Origin: Burkholderia stagnalis
GTDB taxonomy: Bacteria > Pseudomonadota > Gammaproteobacteria > Burkholderiales > Burkholderiaceae
Direction: 5' to 3'
Assembly (NCBI RefSeq): GCF_902830275.1
Contig: NZ_CADESW010000031.1
Coordinates: 1 to 64,000 of the forward strand
DNA length: 64,000 nucleotides
The position numbers and the translations under genes are program-made. This document shows, piece after piece, positions 43,130-52,598 of the stretch. The notes below the pieces were generated by a model. That model saw nothing but the letters and a program-made list of their open reading frames with translations, was not told the DNA's origin and did not search any database. Position 1 is the first letter of the stretch. The number at the start of each line of letters is the position of its first letter.

Positions 43130-43888
43130 GTGCTCGAAGAGAAATTGAAAAAGATTCGCGCCCAAATAAAATTTGGTCGCGCAGTTGAAGCGACACAAGC
43201 ACTTGAGGCGCTGATCAATGACGCGTCTACCGGGGAGTTGCAGTTGCTCTTGCCGGTGTACGTTGACGTTCTTATGAAAAGGCAGCGCTTCAGAGAGGCT
43301 GAGGGAGCGATAGAGCGCGCGCTGCTCATTGGGGCATCAGACGAGGCTCATTCGTTACATGAGAAGCTGGAACAGTGCAGACGAGAACTGGGAAAGATTG
43401 TCCAGGTTGCGAACTATGATGCCCCTTTGTTCAAGCAGTTCATCGAAGGGATTCCGGAGATATTCCGAACCGGAAGCCGCTCGGCTATTGAACCGAATTT
43501 CACTGATGTTCCGCGGCTTGAGGACGTCGACCGCTTCGCGCACGATCAAAACATAGGTGCACCGTACTATTCCTGGAACGCAGCGCGAACACAAGCGGCG
43601 AAGGAGGTCTATAGCTACCGTTACAGCGAGAAGATCGACGTCTCGCGTTTCGACAACGAGTTCTCTGCTGCGATTGAAACCATGTGCAGAGAACATCTCC
43701 CGGAATCCGCCATGCTGTACTTTGATGATGTCTACGGCGATCTAGTCGAGATCGCTCGTGGGCTTCTGGTAGGCGTACATCCGCCTCTTCACCACGTGAT
43801 GATGTCGGCTTATGAGGCGCATCTCTTCCCTTGCGGATGGGTCGGAAACTATCCAGCTGGACAATTGCTTGTGCATCGTTTGTGGTGA
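43130..43888 (+). CDS. probable immunity protein for the Rhs AHH toxin
   Basis: A 252-residue soluble protein starting at GTG, with GAGGTGAG well placed upstream, 9 nt after the Rhs stop. Residues 1-85 look like a TPR-type helical repeat (FGRAVEATQALEALINDAST, RQRFREAEGAIERALLIGAS). The C-terminal part (PPLHHVMMSAYEAHLFPCGW) is not recognised. The lower GC resembles the Rhs tip rather than the core. Cognate immunity is inferred from position and tight spacing; the family name is not known to me. Confidence 0.75.
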   Translation: MLEEKLKKIRAQIKFGRAVEATQALEALINDASTGELQLLLPVYVDVLMKRQRFREAEGAIERALLIGASDEAHSLHEKLEQCRRELGKIVQVANYDAPLFKQFIEGIPEIFRTGSRSAIEPNFTDVPRLEDVDRFAHDQNIGAPYYSWNAARTQAAKEVYSYRYSEKIDVSRFDNEFSAAIETMCREHLPESAMLYFDDVYGDLVEIARGLLVGVHPPLHHVMMSAYEAHLFPCGWVGNYPAGQLLVHRLW

Positions 43889-44686
43889 CCACACCTCGTT
43901 GGCATCGGCGACACCGCGCGCGGTAAGGAAACGCATGAACGGCTTCTCATGCGGCAGGAGTGAGTGGCAAGGCTGCTGGCGATGGAAGGACGTTCGACAT
44001 GCATGACGATGCACTGGATATCGGGCGTTGTGCGGGCGATGAGTGCTGGTTGTTGCGACATGGTGGCTGGCCAGCTTCATTTGAGGTGTGTTATCGAACA
44101 ATTGGCTGATTCGCCCCGAGTCTTCCGACAAGGCGCCGCGATCGAAGTACCTCGTGACTGGAGATGCAACCGACGACAGGAGAAACGGACGGGCGTTCTG
44201 TCTGATCTGATAAGCAATGGGTAGTTCTTCCGTATCGACTGCATTGCCTTGGGACCCGCACGCGTTATCGGCTACACCGTGGCCGTGGCGCGGCTGGATC
44301 TGAATGCAGCAATCCACATCGACAAGTCAGACCTCACCTATATTTTTCGAAAATTTCGATCGCAATCGCGGGGGCAACCTATGTGGGCGGCGAGGCTGCC
44401 GCGCATGGTTCATGCGGGTTCTTTTGCAAGTGAACGGGGAATCGCTTGAACTGGGCGGTGATGTCGATGAACTACCATCGTCGCCGGTTGGTTGCCGCGT
44501 GGCTCACTGCCCGACCGGCGGTCGAGTCGAAAGCGAATTGTTTACGGTTGGAGCGAAACGATTACGATCGATTGATGATTCGTACCTGCGGTCTGACGTA
44601 AAGCAAATGTCACGACACGCATCGCGCCTTACCCGCGAAGAGCCAGGCAGTCGTCGATACGGCCGGCTCTTCCCGTACGCGACGCC
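43889..44686. other. 800-bp stretch without a recognisable gene
   Basis: Open frames on both strands here are short, out of character for the host codon bias and without good ribosome sites. A 46-codon frame at 44462 (MSMNYHRRRLVAAWLTARPA and on) is the most gene-like but is not recognised. The base composition is intermediate. It may hold eroded toxin or immunity fragments, as Rhs 3' regions often do, but I cannot show that from sequence alone. Confidence 0.5.
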
Positions 44687-47134
44687 CTACGCCACCCCTC
44701 CCGGCATATTCTGCACCACCAGCATCTGCGGGCTCGACAACGTGATCTGCGCCGCGCGCAGCCGTTTCAGGATCTCGAACAGCAGGTCGCTCTTCGTCGA
44801 CCCCGCGATCCGCGGGCTCGCGACGTAACCCGTCACGCTCAGCGTGATCCCGTCCGGCGTCAGCTGGCTGAACGTCACCGACGGCGCGGGCTTGTCCAGA
44901 ATCGACGGATGCTCGCGATACGCGTCGAGCAGCAAATCACGCACCTGCTCCGGATCGGTGTTCAGCGGGAACGTCAGCACCAACGTCGCGACGCCCTGCG
45001 TGCTGTTGCCCATCGTCACGTTGCGCAGGTTCTGCGAAATCAGCTGCGAGTTCGGCACGATCACGGTCGAGCGGTCGCTGAGCTGAATCTCAGTCGCGCG
45101 CACGTTGATCCGGCGGATGTCGCCCTCGACGCCGCTGATGCTGATCATGTCGCCCACCTTCACCGGGCGTTCGGTCAGCAGGATCAGCCCCGACACGAAG
45201 TTCTTCACGATCTCCTGCAGGCCGAAGCCGATACCGACCGACAGCGCGCTGACGATCCACGCGAGCTTGTCCCATCGCACGCCGAGCAGCGCCAGCGTCA
45301 TCAGCGCGACCAGCGCATAGCCGACGTTGGTGAACAGCGTGATGAGCGACGCGCGCATGCCGGGGTCCATGCCGAGCGCCGGCATGAACTCGGCGTCGAG
45401 CCAGCGCCGCACCGAGCGCAGCAGGTACAGGCCGACCGCGAAGGCGATCGTCGCGTTGATGATCCGGTCCGGCATGATGTTCAGACTCTGCAGCTTCTGC
45501 CCACCGGCCACCGCGATCAGGCTGTCGAGCAGATCGCCCGGCGTCGTGCCGAAGCCGCCCGTCAGCAGCGCGATCACCGCGAACAGCATCAGCAGGCTCG
45601 TGCCGAGGCCCGACAGCACGGTCTGCGCCTGTTCGAGATGCTTGTCGCCGAGCCCGAACAGGTGCTTGATCTGCCTGCCGCTCGACAGGTTGGGGTTGAA
45701 CAGCGTGGCGCACGCGTCGCGCGTCAGTTGCGTCAGCACGTAGACGCTGCACAGGACGATCTCGAACCAGACCAGCTCGAAGGTGATGAAGCGTGCGACG
45801 GTGATGTAGCCGATCATCAGCGCGAGCAGCGACACGATGATCGCGAGCGATACGCCGGCATGGATCAGCCCCGCAAGCGTCGAGCGCTGTTCGGGCGCTT
45901 CGCCGGCCGCGGCCATCGCGCTGCGCACACGGTTCGCGCGCAACAGCGACGCGCCGACCGTCAGTGCGACGACGAGCGCCACGATGCCGCGGCCGAACAG
46001 CGTGACCGACAGGCTCGTGTCGACGATCCGGTTGAGTTCCTCGATCGTGCCGGACACGAGCAGCAGCGCGGCCAGCACGCCCGGGAACGGCCGCATCGCA
46101 AGGGCGACCGGATCGGCGAGCGCGGGCAGCCGCCACGACGGATGACGCGTGCACAGCAGTGCCCGGCCGAGGCCCGCGATCAGCGCGCAGGTGAGCGCCA
46201 GCTTCGCGAATTCGTCCCACAGGTCGATGAGCGCCGGCGTGAGATCGTAGCGACGCGCCAACGCGACATAGAAGAGCTGCACCGCGATGCCGGTGGTCAG
46301 CAGCGTCGTGACCGCGGTCGACAGCGCGAGCGCGCTGCGGCGCAGGCGGGTTTCGGGCAAGCGATTCACGCAAAACCACGCGAGCCAGTGTTCGATGAGC
46401 CGCCGGCCCACGATCCAGACGGCCAGCGTGGCGAGCAGCAGCAGCGTGGTCACGATGCGCTGCCCCGGCTGCCAGGCCGACTTCAGCATCGCGAGGAGCT
46501 GCTCGTCTAAGTCGCCGAGCCGCTGCGCGTCGCCGGGCGGCAGCCGGAACAGCGGCAGCCAGAATTGCGCACCGAAGATGCTGCCCGAGCGCAGCACGAG
46601 CTGGTTCTTCAGCAGGCTGCGATTCAGCTTCGAGAACTGGTCGGTGAGGTTGGCGAGATTGCCCTTCTGGTCGGCGGCCTGCTTCAGCGCCGCATCGATC
46701 TGCATCTTGCGCGCGTTCAGCGTCGCCCGCTGCTGCTCGACGGCCGGGGTTTCGGGCGCCGCGCCCGGCGCGGGCGGCGGCCCGAGCACGTCGAGTTGCG
46801 CCTGAAGCTTCGCGCGCTGCGGGACGAGCTGTGCGGTCAGCTTGTCGACGGCGGCGCTCAACGTCTGCGTCGAGTCGGCCAGCGAATCCAGCGCCTTGCT
46901 GTTCGTCGCGGTGGACGTCTGCTGCTTGATGCGGTCCTGCTGGACCTGCATCTGCTTCAGCTCGGCGACTGCGTCGCTCAACGAAATCGTCGGGGCGGAC
47001 GCGCCGTCGGCGGCAGCCGCGCCGGTTTCGGAGGCCGGCGACGGAAACGCGTGCGCCGCTGCGGCCGGGATCAGATGCAGCAGCGCGATCAGCGCGACCC
47101 GGCGGATGAAAGTGGAAAGGTGTTGTATGCGCAT
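44687..47134 (-). CDS. MscS-type mechanosensitive channel with DUF3772-like N-terminus
   Basis: Inner-membrane channel of 815 residues that would release solutes on osmotic downshock. A signal peptide (ALIALLHLIPAAAAHAF) leads into a periplasmic coiled region (about 50-210, DUF3772-like). Around ten hydrophobic segments follow. The MscS core is near the C-terminus: SALSVGIGFGLQEIVKNFVS, then LTERPVKVGDMISISGVEGD and RATEIQLSDRSTVIVPNSQL. The start is ATG 47134, which gives the signal peptide; the frame opens earlier at 47182. It has no same-strand partner. Confidence 0.92.
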   Translation of the reverse strand: MRIQHLSTFIRRVALIALLHLIPAAAAHAFPSPASETGAAAADGASAPTISLSDAVAELKQMQVQQDRIKQQTSTATNSKALDSLADSTQTLSAAVDKLTAQLVPQRAKLQAQLDVLGPPPAPGAAPETPAVEQQRATLNARKMQIDAALKQAADQKGNLANLTDQFSKLNRSLLKNQLVLRSGSIFGAQFWLPLFRLPPGDAQRLGDLDEQLLAMLKSAWQPGQRIVTTLLLLATLAVWIVGRRLIEHWLAWFCVNRLPETRLRRSALALSTAVTTLLTTGIAVQLFYVALARRYDLTPALIDLWDEFAKLALTCALIAGLGRALLCTRHPSWRLPALADPVALAMRPFPGVLAALLLVSGTIEELNRIVDTSLSVTLFGRGIVALVVALTVGASLLRANRVRSAMAAAGEAPEQRSTLAGLIHAGVSLAIIVSLLALMIGYITVARFITFELVWFEIVLCSVYVLTQLTRDACATLFNPNLSSGRQIKHLFGLGDKHLEQAQTVLSGLGTSLLMLFAVIALLTGGFGTTPGDLLDSLIAVAGGQKLQSLNIMPDRIINATIAFAVGLYLLRSVRRWLDAEFMPALGMDPGMRASLITLFTNVGYALVALMTLALLGVRWDKLAWIVSALSVGIGFGLQEIVKNFVSGLILLTERPVKVGDMISISGVEGDIRRINVRATEIQLSDRSTVIVPNSQLISQNLRNVTMGNSTQGVATLVLTFPLNTDPEQVRDLLLDAYREHPSILDKPAPSVTFSQLTPDGITLSVTGYVASPRIAGSTKSDLLFEILKRLRAAQITLSSPQMLVVQNMPGGVA

Positions 47135-47549
47135 GGAATCCTTACGATTTGCCGACATGGCCGCGGCCGTCAAATCGTCCACGTGTTGTCACGGTTGGGT
47201 AGCCGGCATGTTACCGGGGTGCGCCGGCATCGGCCGCTGCCGTGGAATCCTCCGAGCATAGCGGGATGCGGGGCGCGATGGGGCGGCGATGTGCGGCGGC
47301 GGGCCGGTGCCGCCGCGCGCACGCTGACGGGACGCACCTGCACGGCGCGACGCGGCGGTCGATCCACCGATCGGCGCCGCGGTGCGCCGGTCGACAGACG
47401 GTTACGCAATTTACACAATGTGCGTGCCGGCGGCCGCGCGGTGTCGGGGCCGGTACAATGGGCCGGCTCGCATGACGGCCGCGCGGCGGCCGCCTGACGA
47501 CAAGGCAACGCGACAACACGACAAGACAACATCAGGAGACGCGCCCACG
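47135..47549. other. divergent intergenic region, no gene seen
   Basis: These 415 bp separate the MscS-type gene from the MFS gene and should carry both promoters. TTACGCAATTTACACAATG near 47401-47420 is the only AT-rich patch. No gene or clear operator is visible. Confidence 0.55.
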
Positions 47550-48971
47550 ATGGCCTCAACGGATACCTCTTCGCGAACGCCGGCCACACCGGCCACGCTG
47601 CTCGACGCCGGCTCGATCTCGGCCCGCCTCGACCGCCTGCCGCCCACCCGCAGCGTGTGGAAACTCGTCGTGCTGCTGAGCCTCGGCTTCTTCTTCGAAC
47701 TCTACGACCTGCTCTACAGCGGCTACGTCGCACCGGGCCTCGTGAAAAGCGGCATCCTCAGCGCGACGACCCACGGGCTGTTCGGCACCACCGGCGTCGC
47801 CAGCTTCATCGCCGCGCTGTTCTCCGGCCTCTTCATCGGCACGATCGCATGCGGCTTCCTTGCCGACCGCTTCGGCCGCCGCGCGATCTTCACGTGGTCG
47901 CTGCTGTGGTACTCCGCCGCGAACGTCGTGATGGCGTTCCAGGACACGGCCGCCGGGCTGAACTTCTGGCGCTTCGTCGTCGGCCTCGGGCTCGGCGTCG
48001 AGATGGTGACGATCGGCACGTACATTTCCGAACTCGTGCCGAAGCAGATTCGCGGCCGTGCGTTCGCATGCGAGCAGGCGGTGGGCTTCGTCGCGGTGCC
48101 GGTCGTCGCGTTCCTCGCGTACCTGCTCGTGCCGCATGCGCCGTTCGGCCTCGACGGCTGGCGCTGGGTCGTGCTGATCGGTGCGCATGGCGCGATCTTC
48201 GTCTGGTGGATCCGCCGTGGCCTGCCGGAAAGCCCGCGCTGGCTCGCGCAGCAGGGCCGGCTCGACGAGGCGGACCGCGTGATGCGCGCGCTCGAGGCGA
48301 AGGTCGAGGCGGAATACGGCCGCCCGCTGCCGCCGCCCGCGCCCGCCGAGCCGGTGCCTGCGCGCGGCCGCTTCAGGGACATGTGGGTGCCGCCGTACCG
48401 CAAGCGCACGATCATGATGACGATCTTCAACGTGTTCCAGACGGTCGGCTTCTACGGCTTCGCGAACTGGGTGCCGACGTTGCTGATCAAGCAGGGCATC
48501 ACGATCACGACGAGCCTGATGTATTCGAGCGTGATCGCGCTCGCGGCGCCGATCGGGCCGCTGATCGGCCTCGTGATCGCCGACCGCTTCGAGCGCAAGT
48601 CGGTGATCGTCGCGATGGCGGGCACGGCGATCGTCTGCGGGCTGCTGTTCAGCCGGACGACGGCGGCCCCGCTGCTGATCGTGCTCGGCATCGGCCTCAC
48701 GCTCGCGAACAACATCATGTCGTACAGCTACCACGCGTATCAGGCCGAGCTGTTCCCGACCGCGATCCGCGCGCGGGCAGTGGGCTTCGTCTATTCATGG
48801 AGCCGCTTCTCGGCGATCTTCACGTCGTTCGTGATCGCCGCGGTGCTCAATGGCTTCGGCACCGCCGGCGTGTTCGTGTTCATCGCGGGCGCGATGGCGG
48901 TCGTGATGGCGGCGATCGGGCTGATGGGGCCGCGCACGAAGGGCGTCGCGCTCGAGGCGATCTCGAAGTAG
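47550..48971 (+). CDS. MFS transporter (sugar/aromatic-acid porter type)
   Basis: Twelve-helix inner-membrane transporter of 473 residues. Helix 1 is LVVLLSLGFFFELYDLLYSG. Motif A after helix 2 is GFLADRFGRRAIFTW. Helix 4-5 has RFVVGLGLGVEMVTIGTYIS, then ELVPKQIRGRAFA, like the PxxxR motif of the SP/NiaP-like families. The cytoplasmic loop RRGLPESPRWLAQQGRLDEA is typical of sugar porters. The ATG at 47550 has AGGAGAC upstream and decides the start. The substrate is unclear. Confidence 0.85.
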   Translation: MASTDTSSRTPATPATLLDAGSISARLDRLPPTRSVWKLVVLLSLGFFFELYDLLYSGYVAPGLVKSGILSATTHGLFGTTGVASFIAALFSGLFIGTIACGFLADRFGRRAIFTWSLLWYSAANVVMAFQDTAAGLNFWRFVVGLGLGVEMVTIGTYISELVPKQIRGRAFACEQAVGFVAVPVVAFLAYLLVPHAPFGLDGWRWVVLIGAHGAIFVWWIRRGLPESPRWLAQQGRLDEADRVMRALEAKVEAEYGRPLPPPAPAEPVPARGRFRDMWVPPYRKRTIMMTIFNVFQTVGFYGFANWVPTLLIKQGITITTSLMYSSVIALAAPIGPLIGLVIADRFERKSVIVAMAGTAIVCGLLFSRTTAAPLLIVLGIGLTLANNIMSYSYHAYQAELFPTAIRARAVGFVYSWSRFSAIFTSFVIAAVLNGFGTAGVFVFIAGAMAVVMAAIGLMGPRTKGVALEAISK

Positions 48972-49196
48972 CGGCCGCGCGCCCGCGCTGCCGGTTTGCG
49001 CATGGGCGCGTAGAATGAAACGTCAGACGACTCTCCAGCCGCCATCGGCCCGACGCGCATTCCGCGTGGCGGCCGCGCCGCGCGGAGGCGTCGGCGTCCG
49101 GGGCGCATGCCGCGCCCGGCGCGTTGCCGCTTCGCGCAGCCCGCGCGCCGTCCGACGGCGCGCACCGGCCCGATCGGTCGATCGCGCATCGATCGC

Positions 49197-50246
49197 ATGA
49201 AGCTTTCCGACCTGACGTGGCGGTTCGCGTGGCCGCGTCGCCGTGCCGTTCCGCTTGCCGCGTGCGTGTGGCTTGCCGCCGCGCCGGCGTTACCTGTCCT
49301 TGCCGAGCCGTCGGCGTCCTCGCCGGCTGCCGCGGCGTCTGCGGCATCTCCATCGCCTGCGGCAGCCGCCGTTTCCGCAAGCGCCGCTTCCGCGGCTTCC
49401 GGCACGCCGGCCAGCGAGGCCCAGGTTGTGTTGCCGCGCCGGCATCCGCCGTTGTCCGCATCCGAAGCCGCTGGCGCGACGACCCGCGCGCTCGACATGC
49501 GCAAGCGCTTCGCGCAGGAAGTGGCTCGCCGGCTGAACGTGCCGGCGGGCGAGCAGCGCGCGTACGGCCGGCGTCTGCAGCAGGCGCTCGCGGCTGCCGA
49601 TCTGGCCGATCTCGCCGGCGAATACGTGGTGATGGTCGATCGCGCGCCGGCCGTGCAGGCGCTGTTCATCTACTTCCGCGCGACGCCGGCCAATGCGTGG
49701 CTGATGATCGGTGCGGCGCCGGTCGCCACCGGGCTGCCCGGCAAGTACGACCACTTCCTGACGCCGCTCGGCGTGTTCACGCACACGCCCGACAACATGG
49801 ACTTCCGCGCGGAAGGCACGACGAACGACAACGGCATACGCGGCTACGGGCGCCGCGACATGCGGATCTACGACTTCGGCTGGGTGGACAGCGAACGCGG
49901 CTGGGGCAAGGGCGGCGTGTCGGCGATGCGTTTCCAGATGCATGCGACCGATCCCGAGCGGCTCGAACCGCTGCTCGGCGTGCGCCATTCGAAGGGCTGC
50001 GTGCGGATTCCCGCGTCGCTGAACACGTTCATCGACCGGCACGGCATCCTCGATGCGGACTACGAAGCGGGCATGGAGGCCGGCCGGTCGTTCTGGGTGC
50101 TGCACCCGGGGCGCGACATCACGCCGATCGAGGGCCGCTATCTGGTCGTCGTCGATTCCGCGCGCAACGCGCGCCCGGCGTGGGCGCCGCTGCCGGGCCG
50201 CAGCGCGTGGTCGAAGGTGCCGAAGGGCGGGGATACGGCGGATTGA
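49197..50246 (+). CDS. L,D-transpeptidase (YkuD family)
   Basis: Periplasmic peptidoglycan cross-linking or remodelling enzyme of 349 residues. A signal peptide (PLAACVWLAAAPALPVLA) ends near residue 40, followed by an Ala/Ser/Pro-rich linker. The catalytic motif is RHSKGCVRIP with H264 and C268 (the HxxxC/CR pattern of YkuD). Upstream blocks TGLPGKYDHFLTPLGVFTHT and AMRFQMHAT resemble the substrate-groove strands. The start is ATG 49197, which gives the signal peptide. Confidence 0.82.
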   Translation: MKLSDLTWRFAWPRRRAVPLAACVWLAAAPALPVLAEPSASSPAAAASAASPSPAAAAVSASAASAASGTPASEAQVVLPRRHPPLSASEAAGATTRALDMRKRFAQEVARRLNVPAGEQRAYGRRLQQALAAADLADLAGEYVVMVDRAPAVQALFIYFRATPANAWLMIGAAPVATGLPGKYDHFLTPLGVFTHTPDNMDFRAEGTTNDNGIRGYGRRDMRIYDFGWVDSERGWGKGGVSAMRFQMHATDPERLEPLLGVRHSKGCVRIPASLNTFIDRHGILDADYEAGMEAGRSFWVLHPGRDITPIEGRYLVVVDSARNARPAWAPLPGRSAWSKVPKGGDTAD

Positions 50247-50301
50247 GCGGGCCGGCCGTTCGACATGAATTCGCGGTCATTGTGAGAATAAATCCGTTTT
50301 A

Positions 50302-50332
50302 TTGCCACATAAGAAAAGCAAACTTTTATGAT
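50302..50332 (+). promoter_or_regulatory. candidate porin promoter
   Basis: In an unusually AT-rich gap, TTGCCA (50302-50307) could be a -35 box and TATGAT (50327-50332) a -10 box. The spacing of 19 bp is long. The site is 80 bp before the porin ATG. Confidence 0.35.
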
Positions 50333-50412
50333 CGACGGCGGATTCGTATAGTCGAGTCCGGATTCGCGGAACCCGCCGCGCTCGCCCGGACCTCAACCGA
50401 CCCACGACCCGC

Positions 50413-51525
50413 ATGAAAACTCTCCACAAGCTCGCCCCGCTCGCAATGCTCGGCGCATTCGCGACCCACGCGAGCGCGCAAAGCAGCGTGACGCTGTACG
50501 GCCTCATCTCGGCCGGCGTCGGTTTCGCGACCAACCAGGGCGGCAAGAACGCCTGGCAGGCGCTGTCGGGCACGAACCAGAACCCGCGCTGGGGGCTGAA
50601 GGGCAAGGAAGATCTCGGGCAGGGGCTGTCGGCGATCTTCCAGCTCGAGAACGGCTTCAACGTGATGACCGGCAACGCCGCGCAGAACGGCCGGATGTTC
50701 GGGCGCCAGGCGTATCTCGGCCTCGCCGACCGCACCTACGGCACGTTGACGTTCGGCCGCCAGTACGATGCGATCCACGACTACATCGGCCCGGTGATCA
50801 TCGCGAGCAACGGCGTGAACATCGGCGACAACGACAACGGCTACAACGACATCCGCGTGCAGAACTCGGTGAAGTACGTGAGCCCGGTGTTCTACGGGCT
50901 GAAGCTGACCGCGCAGTACGGCCTCAGCAACGCGACGGGCTTCGCGGACAACAACGCGTACAGCTTCGGCATCGGCTACGAGCGCGGCCCGCTGCGCTGG
51001 AGCGCCGTGTATGCGCAGTACAACCATCCGTACAGCCGCACGAACCCGGACGGCGCGATCGCGAACGACTACGCGTCGCCGCTGCTGATCTTCAGCAAGA
51101 GCGCGACGTCGCCGTCGGTGTTCGCGAGCCGGCAGCGGATCGCCGGCACGGGCGGCTTCTACACGATCGGGCATGCGCAGTTCGCGGCGATGTTCACCGA
51201 CGTCCGCTACGATTACCTCGACAACTCGCACCTGCACCTGCAGAACGTCGGCGTGAACGTCGTCTACACGATGACGCCGCAGCTGTTCCTCGGCGCCGCG
51301 TATGCGTTCACGAACGGCAAGTACGACGTGATCGACAAACGCCCGAAGTGGCACCAGGTGAACCTGCAGGCCGACTATTTCCTGTCGAAGCGCACCGACG
51401 TCGCGCTGACGGTGATCGCGCAGCAGGCGGCGGGCGATGCGGATCACGCGCAGATCTTCGCGTACGCCCGCTCGACCGGCACGCGCCAGATGACCGCGAC
51501 GCTCGGCGTGCGCCACGTATTCTGA
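50413..51525 (+). CDS. Gram-negative porin (OmpC-like, Burkholderia type)
   Basis: Outer-membrane trimeric beta-barrel porin of 370 residues. The signal peptide KLAPLAMLGAFATHASAQ is cut before SSVTLYGLISAGVGF, the standard first strand of this family. Typical blocks are WGLKGKEDLGQGLSAIFQLE and FGRQAYLGLADRTYGTLTFG. The C-terminus RQMTATLGVRHVF ends with the Phe needed for outer-membrane assembly. It is followed 8 bp later by a nucleoside hydrolase gene, so purine nucleoside entry is a plausible role. Confidence 0.95.
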   Translation: MKTLHKLAPLAMLGAFATHASAQSSVTLYGLISAGVGFATNQGGKNAWQALSGTNQNPRWGLKGKEDLGQGLSAIFQLENGFNVMTGNAAQNGRMFGRQAYLGLADRTYGTLTFGRQYDAIHDYIGPVIIASNGVNIGDNDNGYNDIRVQNSVKYVSPVFYGLKLTAQYGLSNATGFADNNAYSFGIGYERGPLRWSAVYAQYNHPYSRTNPDGAIANDYASPLLIFSKSATSPSVFASRQRIAGTGGFYTIGHAQFAAMFTDVRYDYLDNSHLHLQNVGVNVVYTMTPQLFLGAAYAFTNGKYDVIDKRPKWHQVNLQADYFLSKRTDVALTVIAQQAAGDADHAQIFAYARSTGTRQMTATLGVRHVF

Positions 51526-51533
51526 ACACGACC

Positions 51534-52586
51534 ATGACGAACGATACCTTTGCCCGCCGCCACTTCCTGAAACTGTCCGCCGCGCTGGCGGGCGCCGCGC
51601 TGATGCCGGAAGGCGGCGCGTTTGCCGCCGGCCCGGCGGCCGTGCGCCGCACCGTGATCATCGATACCGACCCGGGGCAGGACGACGCGATCGCGATCCT
51701 GTTCGCGCTCGGCGCGCGGGATCGCGTCGACGTGCGCGCGCTGACCGCCGTCGCCGGCAACGTGCCGCTCGAGCTGACCGAACGCAACGCGCGGATCATC
51801 CGCGACTGGGCCGGCTGCACGCAGACCTTGCCGGTGTACGCGGGCTGCCCGCGCCCGCTCGCACGCGAGCTGATCACGGCCGCGAACGTGCACGGCAAGA
51901 CGGGCCTCGAAGGCGTCGAACTGCACGAACCGAAGGCGCCGCTCGCGCCCGGGCATGCGGTGTCGTACCTCGTCGACACGTTGCGCGGCGCCGCGCCGAA
52001 CAGCGTGACGCTGTGCGCGCTCGGGCCGCTCACCAATCTTGCGAGCGCGCTGATCGAGGCGCCGCAGATCCGCGCGAGCCTGCGCGAAATCGTGCTGATG
52101 GGCGGCGCGTTCTTCGAGCGCGGCAACATCACGCCGGCCGCGGAGTTCAACATCTATGTCGATCCGCAGGCGGCCGACGTGGTGTTCGGCAGCGGCGTGC
52201 CGATCGTCGTGCTGCCGCGCGACGTCGCGGTGAAGGCGCCGATCACGCCCGCGCGGGTCGCACCGTTCCGCGCGCTCGGCAACCGCTGCGGCGCGATCGT
52301 CGCGGACATCATGGCGGCCGAGCTCGCGTACAACCGCAAGCGGCGCGGCATCGACGAAGCGCCGATGTACGACCCGACCGCGGTCGGCTATCTCGTCGAT
52401 CCGACGCTGTTCGGCGGGCGCAAGGTGAACGTCGCGATCGAGACGGCCGGGCAGTGGACGCTCGGCGAAACGGTGGTCGACTGGAACGGCCGCAGCGGCC
52501 GCGCGCCGAACGCGACGTGGATCAACGAGGTGGACGCGGACCGCTTCTACGCGGCGCTCGTCGAGCGCATCGCGAAGCTGCCGTAA
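51534..52586 (+). CDS. inosine/uridine-preferring nucleoside hydrolase, Tat-exported
   Basis: Enzyme of 350 residues that hydrolyses ribonucleosides to base and ribose. The N-terminus ARRHFLKLSAALAGAALMPE is a twin-arginine signal, so it probably acts in the periplasm. The calcium-binding family signature is VIIDTDPGQDDAIAILFALG. Further blocks are GPLTNLASALIEAP, IVLMGGAFFERGNITPAAEF and YDPTAVGYLVDP. Beginning 8 bp after the porin stop, it is probably in one operon with it. Released bases would be taken up by the permease encoded at 53627. Confidence 0.92.
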   Translation: MTNDTFARRHFLKLSAALAGAALMPEGGAFAAGPAAVRRTVIIDTDPGQDDAIAILFALGARDRVDVRALTAVAGNVPLELTERNARIIRDWAGCTQTLPVYAGCPRPLARELITAANVHGKTGLEGVELHEPKAPLAPGHAVSYLVDTLRGAAPNSVTLCALGPLTNLASALIEAPQIRASLREIVLMGGAFFERGNITPAAEFNIYVDPQAADVVFGSGVPIVVLPRDVAVKAPITPARVAPFRALGNRCGAIVADIMAAELAYNRKRRGIDEAPMYDPTAVGYLVDPTLFGGRKVNVAIETAGQWTLGETVVDWNGRSGRAPNATWINEVDADRFYAALVERIAKLP

Positions 52587-52598
52587 CGTCGCGCGCGC

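Noticed and set aside
43742..44317. A 191-codon minus-strand frame after the Rhs immunity gene
   Set aside because: It overlaps the immunity gene on the opposite strand, has no start signal and reads like antisense with many His and Arg residues.
44909..46510. A 533-codon plus-strand frame opposite the MscS-type gene
   Set aside because: Antisense shadow; the minus-strand product has a clear MscS core and signal peptide.
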